Shown: positions 27,101 to 36,110, counted from the stretch's first letter. The stretch is DNA of 64,000 nucleotides from Microtetraspora sp. NBRC 16547 (GCF_030268965.1 NZ_BSSE01000011.1:1-64000); one strand, 5' to 3'. Notes: a model not told the origin generated them from the letters alone. Made by a program: numbers and translations.

Positions 27101-30100
27101 GTGGAGCGGCTGTCGGACGCGCGGCGGCTCGGTCACCGCGTGCTGGCCGTGGTACGCGGCACCGCGGTCAACCAGGACGGGGCGTCCAACGGGCTCACCG
27201 CGCCGAACGGCCCCTCCCAGCAGCGGGTGATCCGCGCGGCGCTGGCCTCCGCCGGGCTGCGCCCGGTGGACGTGGACGCCGTCGAGGCGCACGGCACCGG
27301 CACGGCGCTCGGCGACCCGATCGAGGCGCAGGCCCTGCTGACGACCTACGGCCAGGATCGCGAGACGCCGCTCTGGCTCGGCTCGGTCAAGTCCAACATC
27401 GGGCACAGCCAGGCGGCGGCCGGCGTCGCGGGCGTCATCAAGATGGTCCTCGCGATGCGGCACGGCCGGCTGCCGGCCACGCTGCACGTGGACGAGCCGT
27501 CGCCGCACGTGGACTGGTCGGCGGGCGCGGTGGAGCTGCTGACCGAGGCGCGGCCGTGGCCCGAGACCGGCCGCCCGCGCCGCGCCGGAGTGTCCTCGTT
27601 CGGGGTGAGCGGCACCAACGCCCACGTCATCCTCGAACAGGCGCAGGACGAGGAGGTCCCCGAGGAGGAACGTCCCGGGGCGGTCGTCCCGTGGGTCCTT
27701 TCCGCCCGCACCGACGCCGCCCTGCGTGAGCAGGCCGCGCGGCTGGCGTCCGCGCCGGCCGCGGAGCCCGCCGACACCGGCTGGTCGCTGGCCGTGTCCC
27801 GGGCGACGTTCGACCACCGTGCCGTGGTGGTCGGCGGCGACCGCGCCGGCCTGGTCGCGGGCCTGGAAGCGCTTGCCGCGGGGGAGCCGGATGCCCGGGT
27901 GGTACGCGGCACGGCGGGACGGCGCGGCAAGATCGCGTTCGTCTTCCCCGGTCAGGGCTCGCAGTGGCCGGGGATGGCCGCGGAGCTGCTGGACTCCTCC
28001 CCGGTGTTCGCCGGGCGGATGGCCGAGTGCGCGGCGGCGCTGTCGCCCTATCTCGACGCCCCGCTGCTCGACGTGCTGCGGGAGGGCGGCGACCTGGACC
28101 GCGTCGACGTCGTCCAGCCGCTGCTGTTCGCCGTCCAGGTCTCGCTGGCCGAGGTCTGGCGATCCCACGGGGTCGAGCCCGCCGCGGTCGTCGGGCACAG
28201 CCAGGGTGAGATCGCCGCGGCCTGCGTCGCCGGAGCACTGTCCCTGGAGGACGCCGCCCGCGTCGTCGCCCTGCGCAGCAAGGAGATCCTGACGCTGGCC
28301 GGCGAGGGCGGGATGGCCTCGGTGGCGCTGCCCGCGAGCGCGGTCCGTGAGCGGCTGGCCGCCTGGGGCGACGCGCTGTCGCTGGCGGTGGTGAACGGGC
28401 CGTCCTCGGTCGTGGTCTCGGGAGACGCCGGCCCGCTCGGCGAGTTCGTCGCCGACTGCGCCGCCCAGGGCGTCCGCGTCAGGACGATGCCGGTCGACTA
28501 CGCCTCGCACTCCCCGCACGTCGATCGGATCCACGAACGGCTCCTGGAGGTGCTGGCGCCGATCACGCCACGTGCGGCCGCCGTCCCGTACTGCTCGACG
28601 GTCACCGGGGACTTCCTCGACACCGCCGGGCTGGACGCCGCGTACTGGAGCACGAACCTGCGCCAGGCCGTCGAGTTCCAGGCCGCCACGGAGAGGCTCG
28701 TCGAGCAGGGCTACGACGTGTTCGTCGAATGCAGCCCGCACCCCGTGCTGACCATGGCCGTCGAGGAGACGGCGGGCCCCGGCGCCGTCGCCGTCGGAAC
28801 GCTGCGCCGCGGGGACGGCGGCGCCGCCCGCCTGCTGACTTCGCTGGCCGAGGCACACGTGAACGGCGTGCGGATCGACTGGGCGGCGGCGTTCGACGGC
28901 CTCGGGGCGCGGACCGTGGATCTGCCCACCTACGCCTTCCAGCGGGAGCGATACTGGCTGCAGTCGCCCGCCTCCGCCGGAGACGTCGGCTCCGCCGGGC
29001 TGTCGGCCGCCGACCATCCGCTGCTCGGCGCGGTCGTGGTCCTGCCGGACTCCGAGGGGCTGGTGTGCACCGGCGCGCTGTCGCTGCGCACCCACCCGTG
29101 GCTGGCCGACCACGCCGTGCTGGACACCGTCCTGCTGCCCGGGACCGCGCTGGTCGAACTGGCGCTGCACGCCGGCGCCCGGCTCGGCTGCCCGGTCCTG
29201 GAGGAGCTGACCCTGGAGGCGCCCGCCGTGGTGCCCGAGAGCGGCGCGCTCCAGGTGCAGGTCGTCCTCGGCCCGGCGCGCGACGGCGACCGCCGCGCGG
29301 TGACCGTGCACTCGCGTCTCGCGGGCTCCGACGACCCGTGGACCCGCAACGCGGCCGGCGTCGTCTGCGGGGCCGCGGCTCCTGGCACCGCCGGCGTGGC
29401 ACTGACCGAGTGGCCCCCTCCCGGTGCCACCGCCATCGACCTGGACGGCGCCTACGCCGCGCTCGCCGGGCGCGGGTTCGGCTACGGCCCCGCGTTCCAG
29501 GGGCTGCGCGCGGCCTGGCGCCGCGGCGAGGAGATCTTCGCCGAGATCGCCGTCGAGGCGGCCGACGCCGACCGGTTCGGGCTGCACCCGGCGCTGCTCG
29601 ACGCGGCGTTCCACGCGGGAATGATCGCCGCGGAAGACGCGGAAGACGAGGGCGGCGGCCCCCGGCTGCCGTTCGCCTGGACCAGTGTCACCCTGCACGC
29701 GGTCGGCGCGTCGGTGGCCCGCGCCCGGATCACCCGGTCCGGGGATGCCCTGACGCTGGACGTCGCCGACCCCACCGGGGCGCCGGTCGCGACGGTCGGC
29801 TCCCTGGTGACCCGGCCGCTGTCGGCCGACCGGCTCGCCACGGGCCGCGATCCGCTGTTCTGTGTACGGTGGACGCCGGCGTCCCCCGAGTCCGAGGCGG
29901 CTCAGCGCTGCGTGCTGCTGGGCGAGGACGCCGGGCTCGTGGCGGCGCTGAAGGCTGACGGGATCGCGGTCGACGTCGTGGCCCGGCTCGCCGACCTGGC
30001 CGACCCGTCGCTCCCGGTCTTCGTCCCCCTGTCGTCCGGCGACCCGCACGCCACCACCGCGCGCGCTCTGACCCTGGTACGGGAGTTCCTGGCCGACGAC

Positions 30101-32365
30101 AGGTTCGCCGCGACGCGCCTGGTGGTGGTGACCCGGGGCGCGGTCGCGGCGCTGCCGGGCGAGGGCGTTCCCGACCTCGGCGCGGCAGCGGTCTGGGGCC
30201 TGCTCCGGTCCGCCCAGACCGAGCATCCTGGACGGTTCTTCATCGTGGACGCCGAGCCAGGGGCGGCCGGAGCGGCGCTCGCGCGGTTCGCCGCCGGAGC
30301 CGAACCCCAGGCGGCCCTGCGCGACGGCCGGGTCCTGGTGCCGCGGCTGGCCCGCGCCGCCGCGCCGGACGGGGAGACCGACCTCGGGTTCGATCCGCGC
30401 GGGACCGTGCTGATCACCGGAGGCACCGGCCTGCTCGGCGGTCTCGTCGCCCGGCACGCGGCCCGGCGCGGCGCCGGGCACGTGCTGCTCGTCAGCCGCG
30501 GCGGCGACGCCGCCGACGGGGCGGCGGGTCTGGTCGAGGACCTGACCGTGGCCGGCGCCCGGGTCACCGTCGCCGCGTGCGACGTGTCCGACCGCGCCGC
30601 GCTGGCCGCCGTGCTGGCCGCGATCCCCGAGGAGTACCCGCTGCGCGCGGTCGTGCACGCCGCCGGCGCCCTGGACGACGGGATGCTCGACGGTCTGACC
30701 GCCGAGCGGCTCGCCACCGTTCTGCGGCCCAAGGCCGACGCCGCCCTGCACCTGCACGAGCTGACCCGAGACCTGCCGCTCACCGAGTTCGTGCTGTTCT
30801 CCTCCGCGGCCGGGATCCTCGGCAACGCCGGCCAAGGCGGCTACGCGGCCGCCAACGCCTACCTGGACGCTCTGGCCGCGCACCGCCGGGCCGCCGGCCT
30901 GCCCGCCCGGTCCCTCGCGTGGGGACTCTGGGAGGAGGCGAGCGCGCTCACCGGGAAAATGGGGGCGTCCGGCCGGGCCAAGGGCGACCGCGCCGGGCTG
31001 CGGGCGCTGTCGTCGGAGGAGGGCCTGCGGCTGTTCGACACCGCGCGGGCCGTGGACGAGCCGCTGCTGGTGCCGATGCGCCTCGACGTCGCCGCGTTGC
31101 GTGCGCAGTTCGCCACCGGCATCGCGCCGCCGCTGCTGCGGGGGCTCGTTCCCCCCGCCGCGCGCCGGGCCGCGGGGGAGCAGGACGCCGCGTCGCTGAC
31201 GCAGCGCATCGCCGGGCTGTCACGGAGCGAGCGCGAGGCGGTGCTGCGGGAACTGGTGCTCACCCACGTCGCCGCGGTGCTCGGGTTCGCCGGGCCGGAC
31301 GCGGTACCGGCCGGGACGGGATTCCCGGAGATGGGCTTCGACTCGCTGACCGCGGTCGAGCTCCGCAACCGGCTGATCGGGCTCACGGGGCAGCGGCTGC
31401 CCGCGACCCTGGTGTTCGACCACCCGACGCCCGACGCGCTCGTCGCCCACCTGCTCGAGGAACTGGCGCCGGCCGCCGCCGGCACGGAGACCCAGGTCAG
31501 TACGGCGGCCGAGCCGGTCACCGGCGTCGCCGACGGGTCGATCCAGGTGCTGTACCAGCGGGCGTGCGACGAAGGGAAGATCGCCGAGGCGGTGGAGTTC
31601 ATCAAGGCAGCGTCCCGGCTGCGCCCGTCCTTCGACGGCGTCGCGGACCTGGACAGGCTGCCCGAGCCGGTGCGGCTCGGCCGCGGCGACGCCACCCTCG
31701 GGATCCTGTGCTTCGCCGCGCCCGTCGCCATCACCGGCGCGCAGCAGTACGCCCGCTTCGCCGCCGGATTCCGCGGTGAACGCGACGTGACCATGGTGCC
31801 CGCACCGGGCTTCCGCCCGGGTGAGCCCCTGCCCGCGTCGGTCGAGGCGACCGTCGAGACGCAGGCCGAGATGGTCTGGACCGCGCGGGGCGGCACGCCG
31901 TTCGTCCTGCTGGGGCACTCCTCCGGCGGGTGGCTGGCGCACGCCGTGGCCACCTATCTCGAACGGCTCGGCACGCCGCCGGAGGGAATCGTCCTGATGG
32001 ACACGTACGTGCCGCGCAGCGGGCTCATCGACCGGTTCAAGAACACCTTCGTCGCCAGCGCCCGGGACCGCGAGCAGGCCGTCGGCGGCATCGACGACCT
32101 GCGGCTCACCGGAATGGGCTGCTACTTCAGGGTCTTCGCCGACTGGGAGCCGGAGGAGACGTCGGTGCCGACCCTCTTCGTACGCGCGACCGAGTCGCTC
32201 CAGTCGGTGCACGGCGGCACCGAGGGCGCGGCGGACGAGGCGTGGCGGCCCGCCTGGGACCTGGCCCATTCCGCGGTCGACGTCCCGGGAAACCACTGGT
32301 CAATGATGGAAGATCACGCGGCGACCACCGGTGACGCCGTGCGCCGCTGGCTGCAGGACCTCTGA
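21152..32365 (+). CDS. Terminal modular type I PKS, modules F and G with thioesterase
   Basis: This terminal PKS protein has 3737 residues. Module F: KS (41-460), AT (from 563, HAFH near 744, malonyl), DH (918-1180, HTVLGTVLLPG), KR (1376-1555, LDD, Tyr) and ACP (1653-1727). Module G: KS (1747-2160), AT (from 2261, GHSQG and YASH, methylmalonyl), DH (2623-2880, HAVLDTVLLPG), KR (3086-3270, LDD, Tyr) and ACP (3363-3440). A type I thioesterase (3513-3737) ends the protein, with nucleophile Ser3590 in GHSSG, a candidate Asp in LMDTYVP and a candidate His in GNHWSMM. The TE should release the chain, probably by lactonisation, and this defines the end of the assembly line. Both modules should set double bonds, the last one alpha-methylated. 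The start follows GAGGAGGAG. A P450 gene begins 31 bp after the stop. Confidence 0.97.
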   Translation: MANENELRDYLKRATADLQQTRQRLGAARSQLRELESQAREPIAIIGMSCRYPGGVETPDGLWDLVDRGADGISAFPDDRGWDLGKLYDPDPDHAGTYYVKESGFLHGAADFDPSFFGISPRDALAMDPQQRLLLEVSWEAIEGAGLSPSALRGTRTGVFAGVMYNDYAARLQPVPDGFEGFIGNGSAGSIASGRIAYTFGLEGPALTIDTACSSSLVALHLAVHALRRGECAMALAGGVTVMSTPTAFIEFSRARGLAPDGRCKSFAASADGTSWGEGAGMLLVERLSDARRLGHPVLAVVRGTAVNQDGASNGLTAPNGPAQQRVILDALAAAGLAPSEVDAVEAHGTGTVLGDPIEAQAVLATYGQDRERPLYLGSLKSNIGHSQAAAGVGGVIKMVQAMRHGVLPRTLHVDEPNPRVDWTSGNVELLTEARPWPETGRPRRAGVSSFGVSGTNTHVVLELQEESVEPADHTPPPVLALLVSARAREAVAAQAEALLNRLDADPGLPLVDVAYTTTTRARHAHRAVVLGRDRDELLAGLADLAAGRPGAVEDTARPDRTAFLFSGQGAQYAGMATQLYAAYPAFSEALDAALAELDPGVRQAIFDGVRLDETEFTQPALFAVEVALFRLLESWGVLPDQLLGHSIGEIAAAHVSGVLSLADAATMVTARGRLMQALPPGGVMVAVEAAAEEITPGLPDGVAIAAVNGPSAVVLSGPAEAVTAIAELWAGKGRRTRRLSTGHAFHSPLMEPMTAEFRAAIAGLAFGTPRIPIVSTVTGEAVGEEFSDPEYWVTHVLGTVRFAEGVAALHEAGVTTFLEVGPGGRLAALVPDCLPGDAAAVAVAMLRQERSEPLTVAAAVARLYTRGREPDWGAMFAGTGARRVPLPTYAFQRRRYWLEAKDSGGDAASLGLGPTEHPLLGALVSLADGDGFLLSGVLSLRSHPWLADHTVLGTVLLPGTAMLELALRAGEWAGCERVEELTLEAPLVLPPDDGVQVQLLVGPPDGAGRRTVGLYSRSGGAAFDEPWVRHATGILAPAPVEAGPDLAAWPPPGAEPVPVEGLYDAATASGFHYGPAFRGLRAAWRRGGEVFAEVTLDPGHADEAARFGVHPALLDAALHAAGLTAPDAVADPAAAVSRGRLPFVWNDVSLFAAGASSLRVRLVAAGTDAVSLDIADPTGRPLASIGSLVSRPVSAEGLNGARSLRDALFTLDWQPVPQADTAVEYAELSALTPGETPPVVVTRLPQAAAGPEPARARETAVATLAVLQEWLADDRYADVRLMLVTWGAVAVDAGEDVSDLAAAAAWGLVRAAQSENPGRFTLLDIDTPEPSEQVLAAAAASGEPQLAARRGELRMARLARSTPSDEGAPVLDPDGTILITGGLGDLGARIARHLARGGARRLVLTGRRGSATPGAAELVAELAELGAEASVAACDAADRDAMAAVLDGIPSLTAVVHAAGVLDDGVVESLTPERFHMVFLPKVDAAWTLHELTRDRDLAAFVVFSSAAGVLGGAGQGNYAAANAFLDALMTRRRSSGLPGTAMAWGVWAQGGGMAGTLTDADLRRMSRGGMIPLSTEDGLALFDAALAASAPVNVLSRLDLAVLTAQAAAGMLPWLLSGLVRTPLRRAGTAPDAGLAARLSGLTEAARREALTELVSTHVALVLGHGSAAGVDLDSAFTDLGFDSLTAVELRNRLGAATGLRLPATLIFDYPSPAALIVHLVAELGGAGQPAALPAVVPTGAVTDEPIAIIGMSCRYPGGVSTPEEFWELLAARGDGISGFPRDRGWDLDLLEGGGFVPEGGFLYDADRFDPEFFGISPREAMAIDPQHRLLLETAWESFERAGIDPATLRGSRTGVFAGLMYHDYVSRLSAVPDDLAGYLGNGSAGSVASGRVAYTFGLEGPAVTIDTACSSSLVALHLAAQSLRSGECTMALVGGVTLMFTPTAFLEFSRQGGLAGNGRCKSFAAAADGTGWAEGAGMLLVERLSDARRLGHRVLAVVRGTAVNQDGASNGLTAPNGPSQQRVIRAALASAGLRPVDVDAVEAHGTGTALGDPIEAQALLTTYGQDRETPLWLGSVKSNIGHSQAAAGVAGVIKMVLAMRHGRLPATLHVDEPSPHVDWSAGAVELLTEARPWPETGRPRRAGVSSFGVSGTNAHVILEQAQDEEVPEEERPGAVVPWVLSARTDAALREQAARLASAPAAEPADTGWSLAVSRATFDHRAVVVGGDRAGLVAGLEALAAGEPDARVVRGTAGRRGKIAFVFPGQGSQWPGMAAELLDSSPVFAGRMAECAAALSPYLDAPLLDVLREGGDLDRVDVVQPLLFAVQVSLAEVWRSHGVEPAAVVGHSQGEIAAACVAGALSLEDAARVVALRSKEILTLAGEGGMASVALPASAVRERLAAWGDALSLAVVNGPSSVVVSGDAGPLGEFVADCAAQGVRVRTMPVDYASHSPHVDRIHERLLEVLAPITPRAAAVPYCSTVTGDFLDTAGLDAAYWSTNLRQAVEFQAATERLVEQGYDVFVECSPHPVLTMAVEETAGPGAVAVGTLRRGDGGAARLLTSLAEAHVNGVRIDWAAAFDGLGARTVDLPTYAFQRERYWLQSPASAGDVGSAGLSAADHPLLGAVVVLPDSEGLVCTGALSLRTHPWLADHAVLDTVLLPGTALVELALHAGARLGCPVLEELTLEAPAVVPESGALQVQVVLGPARDGDRRAVTVHSRLAGSDDPWTRNAAGVVCGAAAPGTAGVALTEWPPPGATAIDLDGAYAALAGRGFGYGPAFQGLRAAWRRGEEIFAEIAVEAADADRFGLHPALLDAAFHAGMIAAEDAEDEGGGPRLPFAWTSVTLHAVGASVARARITRSGDALTLDVADPTGAPVATVGSLVTRPLSADRLATGRDPLFCVRWTPASPESEAAQRCVLLGEDAGLVAALKADGIAVDVVARLADLADPSLPVFVPLSSGDPHATTARALTLVREFLADDRFAATRLVVVTRGAVAALPGEGVPDLGAAAVWGLLRSAQTEHPGRFFIVDAEPGAAGAALARFAAGAEPQAALRDGRVLVPRLARAAAPDGETDLGFDPRGTVLITGGTGLLGGLVARHAARRGAGHVLLVSRGGDAADGAAGLVEDLTVAGARVTVAACDVSDRAALAAVLAAIPEEYPLRAVVHAAGALDDGMLDGLTAERLATVLRPKADAALHLHELTRDLPLTEFVLFSSAAGILGNAGQGGYAAANAYLDALAAHRRAAGLPARSLAWGLWEEASALTGKMGASGRAKGDRAGLRALSSEEGLRLFDTARAVDEPLLVPMRLDVAALRAQFATGIAPPLLRGLVPPAARRAAGEQDAASLTQRIAGLSRSEREAVLRELVLTHVAAVLGFAGPDAVPAGTGFPEMGFDSLTAVELRNRLIGLTGQRLPATLVFDHPTPDALVAHLLEELAPAAAGTETQVSTAAEPVTGVADGSIQVLYQRACDEGKIAEAVEFIKAASRLRPSFDGVADLDRLPEPVRLGRGDATLGILCFAAPVAITGAQQYARFAAGFRGERDVTMVPAPGFRPGEPLPASVEATVETQAEMVWTARGGTPFVLLGHSSGGWLAHAVATYLERLGTPPEGIVLMDTYVPRSGLIDRFKNTFVASARDREQAVGGIDDLRLTGMGCYFRVFADWEPEETSVPTLFVRATESLQSVHGGTEGAADEAWRPAWDLAHSAVDVPGNHWSMMEDHAATTGDAVRRWLQDL

Positions 32366-32396
32366 ACTCACGAGCATCATCAACCAAGGAGTGAAC

Positions 32397-33620
32397 ATGA
32401 CAGAGTTCTCCATGCCGGGGATCGACCCGGCGTTGCTGCCCCCGTCCACCCGCACGGGACTGTCGGAGCTGCTGCCGTGGCTCGCCAGGATGCGGTCCGA
32501 GCACCCCGTGTTCCTCGACCCGTTCGGCATCCACCACGTCTTCGGCTACGCCGAGGTGCAGCAGGCGCTGTCCGAGCCCGGCGTGTTCTCCAGCGACCCG
32601 TCGTACGTGATGCCCATGGCAGCGGCGGAGCTGTCGTCCGGGATGCTCGCGGTGATGGACCCGCCGACGCACACCAAGGTGCGCCGGATCGCCAGCGCGG
32701 CCTTCACCCCGCGCCGCGTCAAGGACCTCACCGAGCGCATCGGCCAGATCGCCGAGGACCTGCTGGACGCGGCGCCGGGTGATGAGTTCGACTTCGTCAC
32801 GACGTTCTCGCAGTACCTGCCGCTGGTCGTGGTCTCCGAGCTGCTCGGCGTCCCGAAGGCCGACCTGCCGCGGTTCCTGGAGTGGACGGAGCAGCTGCTG
32901 GCCCTGAGCGTGCCGAACCCGAACGACGCCGAGGAGATGGACAGCGCCATCGCGGCCGCCCAGTTCGGTCCCCTCGTCCAGATGCAGCAGTACATGGCGG
33001 GCCTGTGCGCGCAGGTGCGCGCGAACGCGGACAGCGACGGATTCATCGCCGACCTGCTGCGGGCCGAGGTGGACGGCGAACGGCTCGCCGACCACGAGGC
33101 AGTCAACCTCGCCATCCAGCTCCTGCAGGCCGGGCACATCACCTCGGCGTCGCTGCTGGCCAACTCCGTGCTGACGCTCGCGGGCGACCCGGAGCTGGAG
33201 GCGCGGCTGCGGGCCGACCCGCAGCTGATCCCGGCCGCGGTGGACGAGATGCTGCGTTACTACCCGGCGGTGCCGCGGCTGCAGCGGTTCACCACGGCCG
33301 AGACAGAGCTCGGCGGGGTGACCATCCCGCCCAAAAGCATGGTCTTCCTCTGGCTGCTCTCGGCGAACCACGACGAGAAGGCGTTCGCCGACCCCGACGT
33401 CTTCGACATCGACCGGGGTACGTTCCGCGGCCTAACTTTCGGCCACGGCATCCACTACTGCTTCGGCGCCGCGCTGGCGAAGACCGAGGCGAAGGTCGGG
33501 CTGGAGGCGCTGCTGCGGCGTTACAGCTCCATCGAGGTCGTCGCCGACGGGCCGATCGAGTTCTACGAGAGCGAGCTGTTCACGCCCAAGAGCGTTCCGG
33601 TGCGGGTGCGGCGGGCGTGA
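32397..33620 (+). CDS. Cytochrome P450 (tailoring oxidase 1)
   Basis: This is a soluble bacterial class I P450 of 407 residues, expected to hydroxylate or epoxidise the polyketide with external ferredoxin and reductase. The I-helix carries AGHITS, the K-helix ExxR is EMLR, and the heme loop is FGHGIHYCFG with ligand Cys355. The frame is open to 32331, but the ATG at 32397 is chosen because AAGGAG lies just upstream (about 32386-32391) and the protein then starts at the usual distance from the first helices. It is 31 bp from the PKS stop and overlaps the next P450 by four bases (GTGA), which implies translational coupling. No redox partner gene is seen nearby. The exact substrate position cannot be read from the sequence. 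Confidence 0.95.
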   Translation: MTEFSMPGIDPALLPPSTRTGLSELLPWLARMRSEHPVFLDPFGIHHVFGYAEVQQALSEPGVFSSDPSYVMPMAAAELSSGMLAVMDPPTHTKVRRIASAAFTPRRVKDLTERIGQIAEDLLDAAPGDEFDFVTTFSQYLPLVVVSELLGVPKADLPRFLEWTEQLLALSVPNPNDAEEMDSAIAAAQFGPLVQMQQYMAGLCAQVRANADSDGFIADLLRAEVDGERLADHEAVNLAIQLLQAGHITSASLLANSVLTLAGDPELEARLRADPQLIPAAVDEMLRYYPAVPRLQRFTTAETELGGVTIPPKSMVFLWLLSANHDEKAFADPDVFDIDRGTFRGLTFGHGIHYCFGAALAKTEAKVGLEALLRRYSSIEVVADGPIEFYESELFTPKSVPVRVRRA

Positions 33621-34852
33621 CCGGACCGTCCCTCACCGAGGACGCAATCCCCTCGGCCCGGTACGGCCTCGGCGACCAGCTCGCCTGGCTGCGGCGGATG
33701 CGGCAGGCGGGCGGCGTGCACGTCGACGCGTCCGGCAACCACCACGTCTTCTCCTACGCCGATGTCGAGCGCGTCACCAAGGATCCGGCGACGTTCTCCA
33801 GCAATCCGTCACGGGTGCTGCCCCCTGACGTGCCCAACATGACCGAGGGCATGATGCTCGTCGCCGACCCGCCACGGCACGGCAAGCTGCGGCGGCTGGC
33901 GGCGCAGGCGTTCACGCCGAAGAAGATGCGCGACCTGGCCCCGCGGGTGGCCGAGATCGCCGGGGCTCTGCTGGACCGGGCCCCGGCGGGCCGGTTCGAC
34001 CTGGTGGAGCACTTCTCGGTCGAGGTGCCCGCCACCATGATCGCCGAGCTGTTCGGCATCCCGGCCGACGAGGCTGGCGCGTTCCGGGCGCTGGTCGAGC
34101 AGATCATGGCGATCGACCCCCCGGACCTCACCGACGAGGCGGCCGTGCGGGAGGCGGCGGCGAGCGGGCTGGGCGGCCCCTTCCTGGAGCTGATCGGTTA
34201 CCTGCTGCAGCTCTGCGCGAGGCGGCGGGCCGAGCCCGCCCCCGGGCTGATCTCCGACCTGCTGCACGCGGAGCTGGACGGGCAGAGCCTGACCGAGCCG
34301 GAGGTGGCGAGCCTGGCCGTGCAGATCCTGCAGGCCGGGCACCTCACCACCGCGGCGGTGCTCGGCCACGCCGTCCTGCTGCTGGCCGAGCACCCGGAGG
34401 TGGCCGCGGAAGTGCGGGCGGACCGCGCGCTCCTCCCCGGCGCGATCGAGGAGGTGCTGCGCTGCCGCCCGCCCTCCACCCGGCTCCAGCGCTACACCAC
34501 GACCGACACCGAGATCGCCGGGCATCCGATCCCCGCGGGCAGCGTCGTCGTGCCGTGGATGCTCTCGGCGAATTACGACGAGAAGGTGTTCACCGAGCCG
34601 GACGTCTTCGACATCCGCCGCACCCCGAACCGCCACCTGACGTTCGGGCACGGCATCCACTTCTGCCTGGGCGCGATGCTCGCGCGCGTCGAACTCGCCG
34701 GCGCACTCACCGTCCTGCTCGACCGGCTGCCGGATTGGCGGATCGAGCCGGGCCAGGTCGTGGAGTACCAGGAATCCCATCTGCTCTTCACCCCCGAACG
34801 GGTCCCGCTGGTCGTCAGCGCCCCGGAGCACACCACCGAGAATCGGAGATAA
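33617..34852 (+). CDS. Cytochrome P450 (tailoring oxidase 2)
   Basis: This 411-residue P450 resembles the preceding one in layout and in several stretches (for example the NHHVFSYADVE region against IHHVFGYAEVQ), which suggests tandem duplication. It has AGHLTT in the I-helix, EEVLR for ExxR and FGHGIHFCLG with heme ligand Cys350. The GTG at 33617 overlaps the stop of the upstream P450 in a GTGA junction. The frame is open much further upstream but there it lies inside the other gene. Its role is inferred from context as oxidation of the macrolide core, but the target carbon is unknown. Confidence 0.95.
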   Translation: MTGPSLTEDAIPSARYGLGDQLAWLRRMRQAGGVHVDASGNHHVFSYADVERVTKDPATFSSNPSRVLPPDVPNMTEGMMLVADPPRHGKLRRLAAQAFTPKKMRDLAPRVAEIAGALLDRAPAGRFDLVEHFSVEVPATMIAELFGIPADEAGAFRALVEQIMAIDPPDLTDEAAVREAAASGLGGPFLELIGYLLQLCARRRAEPAPGLISDLLHAELDGQSLTEPEVASLAVQILQAGHLTTAAVLGHAVLLLAEHPEVAAEVRADRALLPGAIEEVLRCRPPSTRLQRYTTTDTEIAGHPIPAGSVVVPWMLSANYDEKVFTEPDVFDIRRTPNRHLTFGHGIHFCLGAMLARVELAGALTVLLDRLPDWRIEPGQVVEYQESHLLFTPERVPLVVSAPEHTTENRR

Positions 34853-34857
34853 CCGGC

Positions 34858-36093
34858 ATGACCGAAACTGTCGAGACCCCGACGGACAGTGAGCTGCCCG
34901 CATTCCCGCTGGCGCGCGGCGCCTGCCCGTACCAGCCGCCTGCCGGGTATGCCGAGTTGCACCGCCAGTCGCCGCTGTCACGGGTGAAGCTCGTGGACGG
35001 CAAGCGCGCCTGGGTCGTCACTGGGTACGCCGAGGCCCGCGCCCTGCTGGCGGATCCGCGGCTGTCGGCCGACCGGGCCCACCCGGACTTCCCGAACAGC
35101 GCCAAGATCATGCCGGGCACGGGGATGCCGCAGCCCGTGCCCGAGGGCGACGCGCTGACGTTCGCGCAGCTGGACGACCCGGAGCACAACGCGCAGCGGC
35201 GCCTGGTGATCCCGAGCTTCACCAGGGGCCGGGCGCAGGCCATGCGGCCGAAGTTCCAACGCATCGTCGATGAGCTGATCGACGGGATGCTGTCCGACGG
35301 GTCTGGCGCCGATCTGGTGTCGGCGTTCGCCGTGCCGTTCCCCTCCCTGATGATGGCGGAGCTGTTCGGTATCTCGGCCGAGGACCGCCCGGTCTACACC
35401 GAGCACGTCCAGTACCTGGCCACCCGCCCCGACATGATGATCCCGGCGATCTACACGCTGAGCGGCTTCTACACCGAGCTGTTCGAGCGCAAGCGGGCCG
35501 AGCCGGGGGACGACCTGGCCACCCACATGGTGACCAGCGCCGACGAGCGTCCGGACGAGATCAGCCTCCAGCAGATGCTCAACACGGCCATGCTCGTCAC
35601 GGTCTCGGGCAACGAGTCGACCATGACGATGATCTCCCTCGGCATGTTCGCGGTCCTCTCAGAACCGGGGCAGGCCGACCTCCTGCGCGACGACCCGCAA
35701 GGCGCGGCGCCGCGCGCGGTGGAGGAGCTGCTGCGCTACATCTCGGCGGGCGACATCATCTCCCGGATCGCCGCCGAGGACATCGAGGTCGGCGGCGAGA
35801 CGATCCGGGCGGGCGAGGGAGTCATCCTGGCTACCCCCGCGGTGAACCGCGACCCGGCCGCCTTCCCTGAGCCGCACGTGCTGGACCTGCGGCGCGAGCA
35901 CAAGACGCACCTCACGTTCGGCCACGGCGCCCACCAGTGTGTCGCGATGAACCTCGCGACGACCGCCCTGGAAGTGGTGTTCTCCACGCTGTTCACACGC
36001 CTGCCCAAGCTGCGGCTGGCCGTTCCCGCGGAGGAGGTCCCGCCCGGCGGCCTGGGCGTCTACCGCGTCGCGGAGTTGCCGGTCACCTGGTGA
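34858..36093 (+). CDS. Cytochrome P450 (tailoring oxidase 3, divergent type)
   Basis: This is a 411-residue P450 of a different subgroup from the two before it. The I-helix has SGNEST in place of AGxET, ExxR is EELLR, and the heme loop is FGHGAHQCVAMNLA, so the residue two after ligand Cys361 is Ala where Gly is usual. The ATG at 34858 is five bases after the previous stop, with GGAG at 34845-34848. It shares the + strand operon. A perfect 26-bp palindrome follows its stop, so transcription or mRNA stability may change here. Oxidation of the polyketide is inferred from location only. Confidence 0.94.
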   Translation: MTETVETPTDSELPAFPLARGACPYQPPAGYAELHRQSPLSRVKLVDGKRAWVVTGYAEARALLADPRLSADRAHPDFPNSAKIMPGTGMPQPVPEGDALTFAQLDDPEHNAQRRLVIPSFTRGRAQAMRPKFQRIVDELIDGMLSDGSGADLVSAFAVPFPSLMMAELFGISAEDRPVYTEHVQYLATRPDMMIPAIYTLSGFYTELFERKRAEPGDDLATHMVTSADERPDEISLQQMLNTAMLVTVSGNESTMTMISLGMFAVLSEPGQADLLRDDPQGAAPRAVEELLRYISAGDIISRIAAEDIEVGGETIRAGEGVILATPAVNRDPAAFPEPHVLDLRREHKTHLTFGHGAHQCVAMNLATTALEVVFSTLFTRLPKLRLAVPAEEVPPGGLGVYRVAELPVTW

Positions 36094-36110
36094 CGGCCGG
36101 CCTCCTGCAG

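Noticed and set aside
26225-30883. Very long open frame (over 1500 codons) on the - strand opposite the terminal PKS; similar ones at 4520-7351 and 11795-16120
   Set aside because: They are antisense to PKS modules, have no protein motifs and follow from the very high GC content, which removes stops in the complementary frame.
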